Source: an uncultured Pelagibacteraceae bacterium (GTDB lineage: Bacteria > Pseudomonadota > Alphaproteobacteria > Pelagibacterales > AG-422-B15). Taken from it: a stretch of DNA of 64,000 nucleotides. The DNA lies in contig CABZCR010000001.1 of NCBI GenBank assembly GCA_902524285.1, forward strand, positions 17,774-81,773. Reading direction: 5' to 3'. Shown here in pieces: positions 1 through 9,808 of the stretch. The first letter of the stretch is position 1; the number at the start of each line of letters is the position of its first letter. The notes under the pieces are model-generated. The model was given only the letters and a program-made list of their open reading frames with translations. It was not told where the DNA came from and did not search any database. Both the position numbers and the translations under genes were made by a program.

Positions 1-1
1 T

Positions 2-1276
2 GCAGAGGCCTATGAAAGGTACAGTCGTGATGTCTTGAGGCAATGCAAAATTATCAAACCGCTATTAAAAATGACACCACCGGATTTAACTTCCTTTAAA
101 CCAAAAGATTTATTTGGCGCCCTGGAGTTTGCAAAACATTTTGCAGCAAAAGACGAGTTAGGTGGACTTGGTGAAAAAGAAATTTATGACACTATTCGAT
201 TTTATACAATGAGCATCAGAGACTATTTAGATGAATATTTTGAAAGTGATATTACAAAAGCGCACTTAGCTGGAAGTGCAATTATCGGAACTGCTCTTGG
301 TCCTTGCTCACCTGGCTCTGCTTACGTATTACTGCACCATTATATGGGAGAAGTAGATGGTTCAGTTGGAGCGTGGGGGTATTCAAGAGGAGGTATGGGC
401 TCTATTACAAAAGCAATGACAGGCTGCCTCAAGGCTCACGGCGGTGAAGTAAAACCAGATAATGAAGTCGTTAATGTCATTACTAAAAATGGTCGTGCGA
501 TTGGAGTTGCTACCAAAAAAGGTGATGAATATTACGCAAAAAAAATTGTATCTAACTTAGATGTTAAAAGAACATTCTTAAAAATTACTGAAGAAAGCTC
601 TTTACCTGGTGAATTTGTTGAAAGAGTTAAAAACTTTAAAATTAGAGGCTCATCGGGAAAACTTAATATTGCCCTAGACGGCCTTCCTGAATTCCCATGT
701 ATTCCAGAAGGTGATCCAGGTGGTGGAGGTGATATGCACTTCACAGAAACTATTGAAGAAATGGAAGGAGCCTATGATGATTGGAAACGAGGTGAATGGT
801 CAAGAAATCCTTATGTAGATATGTGTATTCCTTCTAAAAGCGACCCAACAATGGTAGCTCCGGGAAAGCATTATATGTCTGTCTTTATTCAATATGTTCC
901 ATTCAATCTTGCAAACGGCGGATGGAATGAAGAAAGAAAGCAAGAGTTTGGAAGACATATTGTTGATTGTATTGCTGAGTTTTCTCCTAATTTTAAAGAT
1001 TTAATTAACCACTACGAAGTTCGTACTCCATTAGAATTAGACAATGAAGTAGGATTGACAGAAGGAAACATCTTTCAAGGCGAATTAACAATGGATCAAC
1101 TTATGTTTAATAGACCTGTGCCTGGATATGCACAGTACAGAACACCACTTAAAAATATGTATATGTGCAGTTCATCAACTCATCCAGGTGGTGGAGTTAT
1201 GGGTGCACCAGGAGCGAATGCTGCAAGGGAGGTTCTAATTGATATGAATATCCCTCAAACAGGTAATTATTATTAA
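2..1276 (+). CDS. NAD(P)/FAD-dependent oxidoreductase, phytoene desaturase/PYROXD2-like (5' truncated by window edge)
   Basis: Frame is open upstream of the listed TTG to base 2 (AEAYERYSRDVLRQ...). C-terminal SSTHPGGGVMGAPGANAA motif typical of the family. Confidence 0.85.
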   Translation, partial: AEAYERYSRDVLRQCKIIKPLLKMTPPDLTSFKPKDLFGALEFAKHFAAKDELGGLGEKEIYDTIRFYTMSIRDYLDEYFESDITKAHLAGSAIIGTALGPCSPGSAYVLLHHYMGEVDGSVGAWGYSRGGMGSITKAMTGCLKAHGGEVKPDNEVVNVITKNGRAIGVATKKGDEYYAKKIVSNLDVKRTFLKITEESSLPGEFVERVKNFKIRGSSGKLNIALDGLPEFPCIPEGDPGGGGDMHFTETIEEMEGAYDDWKRGEWSRNPYVDMCIPSKSDPTMVAPGKHYMSVFIQYVPFNLANGGWNEERKQEFGRHIVDCIAEFSPNFKDLINHYEVRTPLELDNEVGLTEGNIFQGELTMDQLMFNRPVPGYAQYRTPLKNMYMCSSSTHPGGGVMGAPGANAAREVLIDMNIPQTGNYY

Positions 1277-2787
1277 TGTCAGATAATTATGACGTAATAG
1301 TTATTGGCGCAGGCCATAATGGTCTCGTTTGCGCTAATATTCTCGCAAAAAAAAACCGTAAAGTTCTGATTTGTGAGGCACGTGAGAATTGTGGGGGACT
1401 TGTTGAAGAGAGTATAACTAACTTCGTTCCTCAGATACCGCTGAGCGTATCAAGCTCTCTTGGTGGACTGCCAGTAAAGTATAAAGCAAAGTCTACGATT
1501 GCACTGTCAGAGTCTGGTCAACATATTCGCTTAGTTGGAAACCAACATATTGACCATAAAGTTATTTCTGGTTTCTCTTCGAAGGATGCAGACAGATATG
1601 TAGAATTTCATGATAAAATGTCGTCCTTTTCAAAGGCTTTAGGTTCTTTCATGATGGCTTCACCACCAAGGATCATGAATAATACTTTCTCTGATTATTT
1701 TAAATTATTCAAACTAGGCATGAATGTTCGAATGCTTGGAAAGAAAAAATTTAATGAGTTTGCAAGAATGATAGGGCTTAATATTGCAGACGAATTGGAA
1801 GACAATTTTGAAAATACTCTTTTGCAAGGCCTAATCGCCCATGACGCGGTGCTTGGCTCTAACTTGGGCCCAAGATCACCCGGCTCACTGATTAATCTAC
1901 TTTATCGTATGGCCACACATGACAACTCAATCTTTGGGGGAATATATGAAATTGATGGTGGCAGTAAAGCTTTTGTAGATACTTTGCTAGATATCAGTAA
2001 TAAAAATAAAGTTGAAATTAAAACTTCTTCATCGGTTAAAAGATGCATTACAGAAAATGATAAAGCAATAGGAGTTGAACTTCACAGCGGTGAAAAAATT
2101 TATGCAAAAAAAATTATTTCTAATGCAGATCCAAGATCGACTTATTTTAGTCTTTTAGGAACTGAGAATTTAGACACTGATGTGAAAAGAAGAATCAAAC
2201 ATCATCGATCAAAAGGAAAAGTTGCAAAATTATCATTAAGTCTTAATAAACAACCTGAATTTATTAACTGCGATAAAAATGATTTAGTGAGTAGAATGGT
2301 AATTGCTCCTTCAATTGATTATATAGAAGAGGCATTTAATCCAAGTAAGTTTGATAAACTTTCTATGGAACCTATTTTAGAAATGAAACTAAAAAATTCT
2401 GACCAGAGTAATCCTGTATTAGATATTCAAGTTCAATATGCTTCCTACGGTGCGCAGGAGGGTTGGGATAAAATTAAAGATAATTACGTAGATGCCGTTA
2501 TAAAATTAATAGGGAAATATGCACCTGATATTCAAAGCTGTATAGAGACTAAAACAATTGTTACTCCCGACGATATAGAGAAAAATTTTTATGTCTCAGG
2601 CGGACATTGGCATCATGGAGAAATTCAAATTGATCAGCTTTTTATGCTAAGACCAATTCCTGGGGCATCACAATATAGAACCCATCTTGACGGACTATAT
2701 ATGTGTGGTGCAGGTACTCATCCGGGTGGAGGTTTAACTGGAATTCCAGGAAAAAATGCAGCTCAAGCTATCTTGGAGGATGCATAA
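1276..2787 (+). CDS. NAD(P)/FAD-dependent oxidoreductase, phytoene desaturase-like (paralog of upstream gene)
   Basis: N-terminal VIVIGAGHNGLVCANILAKKNRKVLICEA Rossmann motif; C-terminal GAGTHPGGGLTGIPGKNAA. Confidence 0.88.
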   Translation: MSDNYDVIVIGAGHNGLVCANILAKKNRKVLICEARENCGGLVEESITNFVPQIPLSVSSSLGGLPVKYKAKSTIALSESGQHIRLVGNQHIDHKVISGFSSKDADRYVEFHDKMSSFSKALGSFMMASPPRIMNNTFSDYFKLFKLGMNVRMLGKKKFNEFARMIGLNIADELEDNFENTLLQGLIAHDAVLGSNLGPRSPGSLINLLYRMATHDNSIFGGIYEIDGGSKAFVDTLLDISNKNKVEIKTSSSVKRCITENDKAIGVELHSGEKIYAKKIISNADPRSTYFSLLGTENLDTDVKRRIKHHRSKGKVAKLSLSLNKQPEFINCDKNDLVSRMVIAPSIDYIEEAFNPSKFDKLSMEPILEMKLKNSDQSNPVLDIQVQYASYGAQEGWDKIKDNYVDAVIKLIGKYAPDIQSCIETKTIVTPDDIEKNFYVSGGHWHHGEIQIDQLFMLRPIPGASQYRTHLDGLYMCGAGTHPGGGLTGIPGKNAAQAILEDA

Positions 2788-2789
2788 AT

Positions 2790-3989
2790 ATGAATAGAGA
2801 TTTAAGATTTACAGCGCTTAAAAAAACCCCTTTTCACTCTAGAACAAGCTTAGCTTCAAGAACAAATAAATATTATAACTGGAACGGTTTTACCGTACCT
2901 ACAGAATACTCAACAACTGAGTTAGAATATACTGCTGCTAGAAATGGCACCTCAGTTATGGACCTCACACCTATGTGCAAATATATGATCAATGGCAGTA
3001 ATGCTAATAAATTTGTTGATTATCTTGTAACAAGAGATTTATCACAGATGGAAGACAATACAGTAGCATACATAATTTGGTGTAATGAAGATGGTAAAGT
3101 AATGGACGATGGCACCATATTTAAATTTTCGAATACAAAATTTATGCTTTGCTGTGCAGTAAAGATCTATAATTGGCTACATGACTCTGCTGAAGGTTTT
3201 GATGTTTCTTTTGAGGATGCAACAGACACAACGGCTGCATTAGCAATCCAAGGACCTACTTCTTGTTCAACACTAAAAAACTACGGAGCAGAGGACCTTG
3301 AATTATTAAAACCATTTGGAATGAAACAATATAATATTAATGGATATGATGTTTTGATCTCACGAACAGGCTTCACAGGTGATTTAGGATATGAATTATG
3401 GACTGATCCAGCTAATGCAGAAAACATGTGGGATAGTATCATGGAAGCTGGAAAAGAATTAAAGATTAGACCTTTTGGCATGCATGCTCTTGAGATGACA
3501 AGGATTGAAGCTGGCTTTATTCAAACCAATACTGATTTTATGGCAGCTGAAGGTTCCTTAAGACCAGTGAGAATGCGTTCACCGTATGAAATTGGAATGG
3601 GTTGGCTTGTTCATCTCAATAAAGAAAGTTACTTTGTCGGTAAACGCGCTTTAAAGAAAGAAAAAGAGACAGGTAATTCTGAAAGATGTTTAGTTGGACT
3701 GGACATAGATGGCGATAAGCCCGCAGTAGGCTCTGTGATTTATAATGAAAAAAAAGAAGATATAGGCATTGTTACGGCAGCAATGTGGTCACCTACTATG
3801 AAAAGAAACGTTGCGCTTGCGTCTCTAAAGCGTCCATATGGAATTAAGATTAAAGAAAATATTTTTGCAGAAATTTATCACCCAGAGGAATTGGAATATA
3901 AAAAAATATGGGCAAAGTGTAAGGTTGTAAAAAGACAATTTTTTAGCCCTGAAAGACGTAATAAAGTACCTGCAGACCTTTATGAATAG
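2790..3989 (+). CDS. GcvT-like aminomethyltransferase / folate-dependent demethylase family
   Basis: MDLTPMCKYMINGSNANKFVDYL, ISRTGFTGDLGYELW, HALEMTRIEAGF motifs. ORF track start (2703) overlaps the previous gene; ATG at 2790 preferred. Confidence 0.85.
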   Translation: MNRDLRFTALKKTPFHSRTSLASRTNKYYNWNGFTVPTEYSTTELEYTAARNGTSVMDLTPMCKYMINGSNANKFVDYLVTRDLSQMEDNTVAYIIWCNEDGKVMDDGTIFKFSNTKFMLCCAVKIYNWLHDSAEGFDVSFEDATDTTAALAIQGPTSCSTLKNYGAEDLELLKPFGMKQYNINGYDVLISRTGFTGDLGYELWTDPANAENMWDSIMEAGKELKIRPFGMHALEMTRIEAGFIQTNTDFMAAEGSLRPVRMRSPYEIGMGWLVHLNKESYFVGKRALKKEKETGNSERCLVGLDIDGDKPAVGSVIYNEKKEDIGIVTAAMWSPTMKRNVALASLKRPYGIKIKENIFAEIYHPEELEYKKIWAKCKVVKRQFFSPERRNKVPADLYE

Positions 3990-4020
3990 CCAAAAATAGG
4001 CTGTTTTTTTAAAATTCAAT

Positions 4021-4040
4021 TATTGAACAGCTGTTCAATA
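4021..4040. promoter_or_regulatory. 20-bp perfect palindrome, putative operator (TATTGAACAG/CTGTTCAATA)
   Basis: Exact inverted repeat overlapping the candidate -35/spacer of the aminotransferase promoter. Confidence 0.7.
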
Positions 4041-4051
4041 TAGGCTATACT
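4023..4051 (+). promoter_or_regulatory. Putative sigma70 promoter TTGAAC-17-TATACT
   Basis: -35 at 4023-4028, 17-bp spacer, -10 at 4046-4051; ATG at 4057 implies a leaderless or near-leaderless mRNA. Confidence 0.55.
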
Positions 4052-4056
4052 TCAAT

Positions 4057-5454
4057 ATGCCCAAATCAACTCCGATTCCTGACAAAAAAGATCTTCTTAA
4101 TACTCTCGATGATAGAATTCTATACCCATGGCAGTATCTTGAGTATCGCGGTGAGGACAGCAGGACATTCATTGATAAGTCAAAAGGAATTTATCTTTAC
4201 GATCAAACAGGAAGACAGCTTATTGATGGTCCTGGAGGAATGTGGAATGTTAACGTAGGACATGGCGTAAAAGAAATTGCTGATGCCGTTTATAATCAGA
4301 TTACAAAAATGCCCTACGCCAGTCCATTCACGGAGTCCACTGAGATTGCATATAACTATGCTTCACGACTTGTTAAATATGCGCCCGGTGATCTTAAAAG
4401 AGTATTTTTCACGTCAGGAGGATCTTCAGCAGTAGACTCTGCATTAAGATTTGTAATGTTTTATAATAATGTTCGTGGGTTAAGAGATAAGAAACAAATT
4501 ATCTCACGTCATGATGCATATCACGGTAGTACATTTTTAGGGGCTTCATGCTCAGGTAAAGAAAGAGATAAAAACAACTTTGATTTTGCAGATAACTTAG
4601 TCCATCATTTGTCTGCACCAAATCCGTTTAAAAAACCAGATGATTTAAGTGATGAAGAATTCTGTGATTTAAAAGTTAAAGAGTTAGAAAATAAAATTTT
4701 AGAACTTGGTCAAGATAAGGTCGCAGCATTTATTGCTGAGCCAATCCTAGCATCAGGCGGGGTAATTGTTCCTCCTAAAGGTTATCACAAAAAGACAAGA
4801 GAAATTTGTACTAAGTACGATGTTATTTATATTTCTGATGAGATAGTAACCGGATTTGGAAGGTTAGGTCATATATTCGCTTCAGAAAATTATTTCGATT
4901 TAGAACCTGATATCATCCTTTTAGCAAAAGGGATTACTTCAGGATACGTACCTTGTGGTGCAGTTGTTATTTCTGAAAAGCTTATGTCTCAACTTGATAA
5001 TAAAGAAAAAGTAATATTTTCAAATGGATTTACTGACTCGGGTCACCCAGTCAGTATGGCAGCAGCAACAGCAACACTTGATTATATTGAAAAAAATAAC
5101 CTCCTTGAACATGTACAGGAAGTCGGCCCTTATTTTCAATCTAAATTAAGTGAATTAATTGATCTACCGATTGTTGGCGATGTACGTGGAGAGGGATTAA
5201 TGGCGGCTGTTGAATGTGTAATCAGTAAAGAAAAAAAAGATCCTCTGAATTTACAATACGAGATCGCTTCTCGCATCAATTCTCATTGTCAAAATCTTGG
5301 TTTAATTGTTAGACCGCTATTTAATACGTGTGTCATGTCTCCTTCTTTGATCATCACTAAGGAACAAATAGATGATCTCGTAAGTATACTTAGAAAAGGA
5401 ATTGAGTTAGCTACAAACGACATCAAGAAAGAAGGCCTTTGGTCTGCATCTTAA
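4057..5454 (+). CDS. Class III (omega) aminotransferase, PLP-dependent
   Basis: IYISDEIVTGFGRLG and LLAKGITSGYVPCGAVV (PLP lysine) motifs. Confidence 0.9.
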   Translation: MPKSTPIPDKKDLLNTLDDRILYPWQYLEYRGEDSRTFIDKSKGIYLYDQTGRQLIDGPGGMWNVNVGHGVKEIADAVYNQITKMPYASPFTESTEIAYNYASRLVKYAPGDLKRVFFTSGGSSAVDSALRFVMFYNNVRGLRDKKQIISRHDAYHGSTFLGASCSGKERDKNNFDFADNLVHHLSAPNPFKKPDDLSDEEFCDLKVKELENKILELGQDKVAAFIAEPILASGGVIVPPKGYHKKTREICTKYDVIYISDEIVTGFGRLGHIFASENYFDLEPDIILLAKGITSGYVPCGAVVISEKLMSQLDNKEKVIFSNGFTDSGHPVSMAAATATLDYIEKNNLLEHVQEVGPYFQSKLSELIDLPIVGDVRGEGLMAAVECVISKEKKDPLNLQYEIASRINSHCQNLGLIVRPLFNTCVMSPSLIITKEQIDDLVSILRKGIELATNDIKKEGLWSAS

Positions 5455-5458
5455 ATAA

Positions 5459-6697
5459 ATGCTTGAGTTTAACCATCTGCTAAAAAACTTTCAGGAGGGT
5501 AAAACTTTACCCCAAGACTTTTATACAGATTCAAATATTTTTTCCGAAGAGATGAAGCGAATCTATTTCAAACAGTGGTTAATGGTAGATCATATCAGTC
5601 GTATTCCTAATCCAGGTGATTATTTTGTTTTTGATGCCGAAAAGGAGTCCATCATAGTTATTAGAGGAAGAGACAATGAAGTAAGAGCATTTTATAATGT
5701 TTGCACACATCGAGGATCAAGAATTTGTTTAGATGAAGAGGGTTCAAAAAAACTTTTAGTGTGTCCCTATCATGCTTGGAGTTTTTCAGCAGAAGGTGAG
5801 CTTAAAGCTGCACGTTTTATGCCGGAGGATTTTAAAAAAGAAGAGTGGGGTCTTAGAGAGTGTCATCTTAAAATTTATGAAGGATTAATATTTATTAACT
5901 TATCATTAGAAGAACCGATGAATTTTGATGAATTCATTGAGCCTCTAAAGGAAATGATGGAATTTCATCAGACGAGTAAGTCAAAAATTGCGATAAGAAA
6001 AAAATATCCAACTCATGCAAATTTTAAATTAGTTCTTGAAAATTTTCAGGAGTGTTATCACTGTCCTACAGCACATCCTGAGCTTTGTGCAGTACAGGAT
6101 AAAGACTGGGTTGTCGCAATGGGTGCTGGAATAGGTACTGCGCCTCAAAAAGAGACTGATGAATATTTAAATAAAATTAAACCTTGGGTCGAGGAATGTA
6201 AAAAAAATGGAACCCCGTCTGAGGTTTACCTTGAGACAGACGAAGGATTAAAAAAAGGCTTAAACAGATATGTTGATAGAACTCCAATTGGAAACGGAAA
6301 CTTATCACAAACCAAAGATGGAAAGCCAGCATCTTCATTAATGGGACAGTTTAAAGATTTTGATGGAGGATTAACCCAAGTAAGCTTTAATCCATTTAGC
6401 TGTTGTTATTTTACAAATGATTTTGGTGTCATGTTTATTTTTAAACCCATCTCACTTCTAGAGTCTGAAGTGGAACTCATATGGCTCGTAAACGAGAAAG
6501 CTCAGGAGAATAAAGACTTTAAGCCCGAGGAAGTAAGCTATATTTGGGATGTTACTACGGCGCATGATACAACAATAATTGAAAATAACCAGGAAGGCCT
6601 TCTATCTCAGTCTTTTAAACCCGGAGTTTTATCTGAAAATGAGTCAGCGGTAACTTACTTTTATAATTGGTATTTTACCAACATGCAGTTACCATAA
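5459..6697 (+). CDS. Rieske [2Fe-2S] aromatic-ring-hydroxylating-type oxygenase alpha subunit
   Basis: CTHRGSRIC...CPYHAW Rieske motif; ENFQECYHCPTAHPEL mononuclear iron motif. Confidence 0.92.
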   Translation: MLEFNHLLKNFQEGKTLPQDFYTDSNIFSEEMKRIYFKQWLMVDHISRIPNPGDYFVFDAEKESIIVIRGRDNEVRAFYNVCTHRGSRICLDEEGSKKLLVCPYHAWSFSAEGELKAARFMPEDFKKEEWGLRECHLKIYEGLIFINLSLEEPMNFDEFIEPLKEMMEFHQTSKSKIAIRKKYPTHANFKLVLENFQECYHCPTAHPELCAVQDKDWVVAMGAGIGTAPQKETDEYLNKIKPWVEECKKNGTPSEVYLETDEGLKKGLNRYVDRTPIGNGNLSQTKDGKPASSLMGQFKDFDGGLTQVSFNPFSCCYFTNDFGVMFIFKPISLLESEVELIWLVNEKAQENKDFKPEEVSYIWDVTTAHDTTIIENNQEGLLSQSFKPGVLSENESAVTYFYNWYFTNMQLP

Positions 6698-6714
6698 TCT
6701 CTGAGCAAGAGAAT

Positions 6715-8070
6715 ATGAAGCAACTTTATAACAAAGATATTTACGACGTTAATAAGCCAGTTAAAAGTTATTGGGAAAAAGTCAGTCAAATAGAGCAAGA
6801 CAAATATCCTAAGCTCACAACTGATGAAAGCTGTGATGTTTGTGTAATAGGCGGCGGCTTTACTGGAATAAGTACAGCTTATCACATTGCAAAAAATTAT
6901 AGTGGCGATGTAAGATTACTAGAGGCTGGACATTTTGGATTTGCAAGCAGTGCAAGGAATGCTGGCTTTTGTTGTTTGCCTGCAACAAAACTATCGGTCA
7001 ACCAACTGATCACAAAATTTGGCCTGGATGAAACAAAGAAATTTTTTTCTTCTCAAATTGAAGGTGTTGAACTTTTATCCTCACTCATTTCTGAAAATAA
7101 TATTGAATGTGAAAAAACGGGTACAGGCAATCTAGATGTTGCTCATCACCCTGATAGTAGTGAGGAACTAAAGGAGTGGGGCAACGATCTTAAAAAATAT
7201 TTTGGTATTAACACCAAGTGGATACCCAAAGAGGAGTTTGATGAAGTTGGGCATCAGTCAACAGAACAATTTGGAGCTGTTTTTACTGAAGCAGGATTTG
7301 CGATGAACCCAATGGCTTTTATGAATGGTTTTGCATCAGCAACTGTAGATGTGGGAGCAAAACTTCATAGTTTTTCTAGAGTGAAAAAATGGGAAAGAAA
7401 CGGTTCACATAAATTAATTACAGATAGTGGATCGATTACTGCAAATAAGGTTGTTGTTGCAACAAATGGATACACGGATGAGTCTCTCCATCCAAGTTTT
7501 GCAAATAGAATGATGCCTGTTTTATCTAATATAATTGTTACTAGAGAAATGTCAGAAGATGAGTTTAAACTACAAAACTATAAAACTCTTAATCCAATCT
7601 GCAACTCTAGAGAGATCTTGTATTACTATAGAAGAATGCCTTCAAACAGGATGTTATTCGGAACAAGAGGCGACACCTACGGTGATGAAAAGAGCGCAGA
7701 GAAAATGCAAGAATTCATGACAAAAAAATTTCGAGGGGTATTTCCAAATTGGGACAAGGTCGAGATTGATCATTATTGGAGAGGCACCGTTGTTATGACG
7801 CGTGACTTTGTTCCGGCATTTGGTGCATTAGAAGAAGATAAGTCTGTATATTTTTCATACGGCTATCAAGCTAACGGCAACAATACAACTGTTTACTGTG
7901 GTAAAAAATTAGCTGAAATGATTTACGAGTCAAATAGTGGGGAGACAAATATTTCAAAAGTCTACCAGGGCCTTTCTCCTAAAATCCCATTCGGATTTTT
8001 AAGACTTTGGTACCTAAGGCTATACTTGTGGTACGCCAACCTTACTGATAGAAGCAAAAAAGAAATATAA
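6715..8070 (+). CDS. DAO-family FAD-dependent oxidoreductase (gamma-glutamylputrescine oxidase PuuB-like)
   Basis: CDVCVIGGGFTGISTAYHIAK; ARNAGFCC. ATG at 6715 preferred over listed 6667. Confidence 0.82.
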   Translation: MKQLYNKDIYDVNKPVKSYWEKVSQIEQDKYPKLTTDESCDVCVIGGGFTGISTAYHIAKNYSGDVRLLEAGHFGFASSARNAGFCCLPATKLSVNQLITKFGLDETKKFFSSQIEGVELLSSLISENNIECEKTGTGNLDVAHHPDSSEELKEWGNDLKKYFGINTKWIPKEEFDEVGHQSTEQFGAVFTEAGFAMNPMAFMNGFASATVDVGAKLHSFSRVKKWERNGSHKLITDSGSITANKVVVATNGYTDESLHPSFANRMMPVLSNIIVTREMSEDEFKLQNYKTLNPICNSREILYYYRRMPSNRMLFGTRGDTYGDEKSAEKMQEFMTKKFRGVFPNWDKVEIDHYWRGTVVMTRDFVPAFGALEEDKSVYFSYGYQANGNNTTVYCGKKLAEMIYESNSGETNISKVYQGLSPKIPFGFLRLWYLRLYLWYANLTDRSKKEI

Positions 8071-8107
8071 ATTGCATCTATTATTTATATAAATTAAAAT
8101 TTTTTTT

Positions 8108-8992
8108 ATGTTACAGGCTTGGAAATCATTGTATGCAAAAAGTGATCCAGCGAAAGCTTTCTCACTACTTTCTCCCGCATTAATTCTTGTTACACTCGCA
8201 ATGCTTGTTCCAATGACACTCATGTTGAGTTTTAGCTTCTTCACTCAGATTAGTTTTACGGAAATTGATTACTCGTTTACAATTCAAAGATATATTGATT
8301 TTTTTCAGAAAAATTTACTTGTTTCACTTCTAATTAAATCAGTTAAAATCTCGTTTATTGTAACGCTAGTAACTCTTCTAACAGCTTACCCTGTCTGCTA
8401 CTACATCGCTTTTTACGTAAAAAAAAATAAAATGCTATGGCTGGTTTTATTAACCTTACCTTTTTGGACTTCTTATCTTTTAAGAGTTTTTTCGTGGAAA
8501 ATAATCCTTGGAACTAAAGGTGTAATTAATTCATCTTTGATTAATGCAGGACTTTTAAGTGAGCCTCTCACTTTTTTAATGTACTCTGAAACTGCAGTTA
8601 TAATTACACTTACGCACGCATGGGCTGCTTTTGCATTACTTCCACTATATGTTTCATTAGATAAAATAGATTTTTCGTTAATAGAGGCAGCTAGAGATTT
8701 AGGTTTATCAAGACTAGAAACTTTTTGGAAAATTACCTTACCACTATCTTTGCCAGGTATAATTGGAGCAATATTAATAATTTTTATTCCGACTGTTGGA
8801 GATTATGTTACCCCCGCCTTACTTGGTGGAACCGATGGAAGAATGTTATCAAATATGATCCAAGCATATTTTGGTAAAGTTAACAATCTTCCACTGGGTG
8901 CAGCTTCAGCAACCATTATGCTAATTACTGTTGCTATAGTTACAATTATTGTTTCATACACGACAAAAAAACTTAGTCAGAGGATTTCATAA
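8108..8992 (+). CDS. ABC transporter permease, spermidine/putrescine PotB-like
   Basis: Multi-TM, EAARDLGLSRLETFWKITLPLSLPGI (EAA loop). Confidence 0.85.
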   Translation: MLQAWKSLYAKSDPAKAFSLLSPALILVTLAMLVPMTLMLSFSFFTQISFTEIDYSFTIQRYIDFFQKNLLVSLLIKSVKISFIVTLVTLLTAYPVCYYIAFYVKKNKMLWLVLLTLPFWTSYLLRVFSWKIILGTKGVINSSLINAGLLSEPLTFLMYSETAVIITLTHAWAAFALLPLYVSLDKIDFSLIEAARDLGLSRLETFWKITLPLSLPGIIGAILIIFIPTVGDYVTPALLGGTDGRMLSNMIQAYFGKVNNLPLGAASATIMLITVAIVTIIVSYTTKKLSQRIS

Positions 8993-9808
8993 GTGGAACA
9001 AAAAAATAATCCATTATTAGTTTATACTTTGTTGTATTTTGCATTTTTGTACATTCCTGTTTTATTCTTACCTATTTTCAGTTTTAATGATGCAAATTAC
9101 ATGTCGTTTCCTCTATCAGGATTTACAACTGAACATTATGAAGAAATGTGGTCAAAAAGAAATTTGCATAATGCACTTTGGGCTAGTATTAAAGTTGGAG
9201 TTGTTGCAAGTGTCGTAAGTACAACAATTGCACTCTTTGCAGCAAAGGCTTTCGCAAGATATAAATTTAGAGGACAAAATATTTCATACGGGGCAATTAT
9301 GATGCCTTTTTTAATACCCGAAATTATATTAGCAGTATCAATTCTCATTATTTGGTTGAGTCTTGGCTTCAAATTAGGTCTTGTACCTGTAACGATTGGC
9401 CATATTCTTTTTTGCACTCCATTCGCAATGCTTATTTTAATTGCTCGTATAGAAGGATTTGATTTCTCTCTTGAAGAAGCATCGAGAGACCTGGGAGAAA
9501 ATGCTTGGGGTACGTTTTATCGAGTATCACTGCCATTATATTTACCTGGAATAATCGCTTCACTTTTATTAAGTTTTATTATTTCATTTGATGAATTTGT
9601 TCTTGCTTTTTTCTTAACTGGAAGTGATGCGACTCTGCCCATGTACATGTGGGCTCAAATGAGGTTTATTCAGAAATTACCACATGTTTTGGCACTTGGA
9701 GCTGTTATAATTGTATTTACTACCTTTATAGTTTTGCTAGCATTCTGGTTGAGGAACCTTGGACAAGGAAAAGAAAAGACAGAGTTTGGAATAAATATAC
9801 ATGAATGA
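8993..9808 (+). CDS. ABC transporter permease, spermidine/putrescine PotC-like
   Basis: EEASRDLGENAWGTFYRVSLPLYLPGI EAA loop; SFIISFDEFVLAFFLTG. GTG start. Confidence 0.85.
   Translation: MEQKNNPLLVYTLLYFAFLYIPVLFLPIFSFNDANYMSFPLSGFTTEHYEEMWSKRNLHNALWASIKVGVVASVVSTTIALFAAKAFARYKFRGQNISYGAIMMPFLIPEIILAVSILIIWLSLGFKLGLVPVTIGHILFCTPFAMLILIARIEGFDFSLEEASRDLGENAWGTFYRVSLPLYLPGIIASLLLSFIISFDEFVLAFFLTGSDATLPMYMWAQMRFIQKLPHVLALGAVIIVFTTFIVLLAFWLRNLGQGKEKTEFGINIHE

Noticed and set aside
35-37. TTG start for the first ORF
   Set aside because: The frame continues open to base 2, so the gene begins outside the window.
532-744. Antisense ORF (70 aa) and similar antisense ORFs throughout (e.g. 15679-15987, 40117-40359, 49490-49795, 52702-52995)
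   Set aside because: They lie opposite well-supported genes, lack recognisable motifs and have compositions expected from the reverse strand.
2703-2789. N-terminal extension of the GcvT-like ORF
   Set aside because: It overlaps the conserved C-terminus of the upstream gene in another frame; ATG 2790 gives a normal family N-terminus.
7535-7720. 61-aa plus-strand ORF inside the PuuB-like gene
   Set aside because: Alternative frame of a well-supported gene, no motifs.
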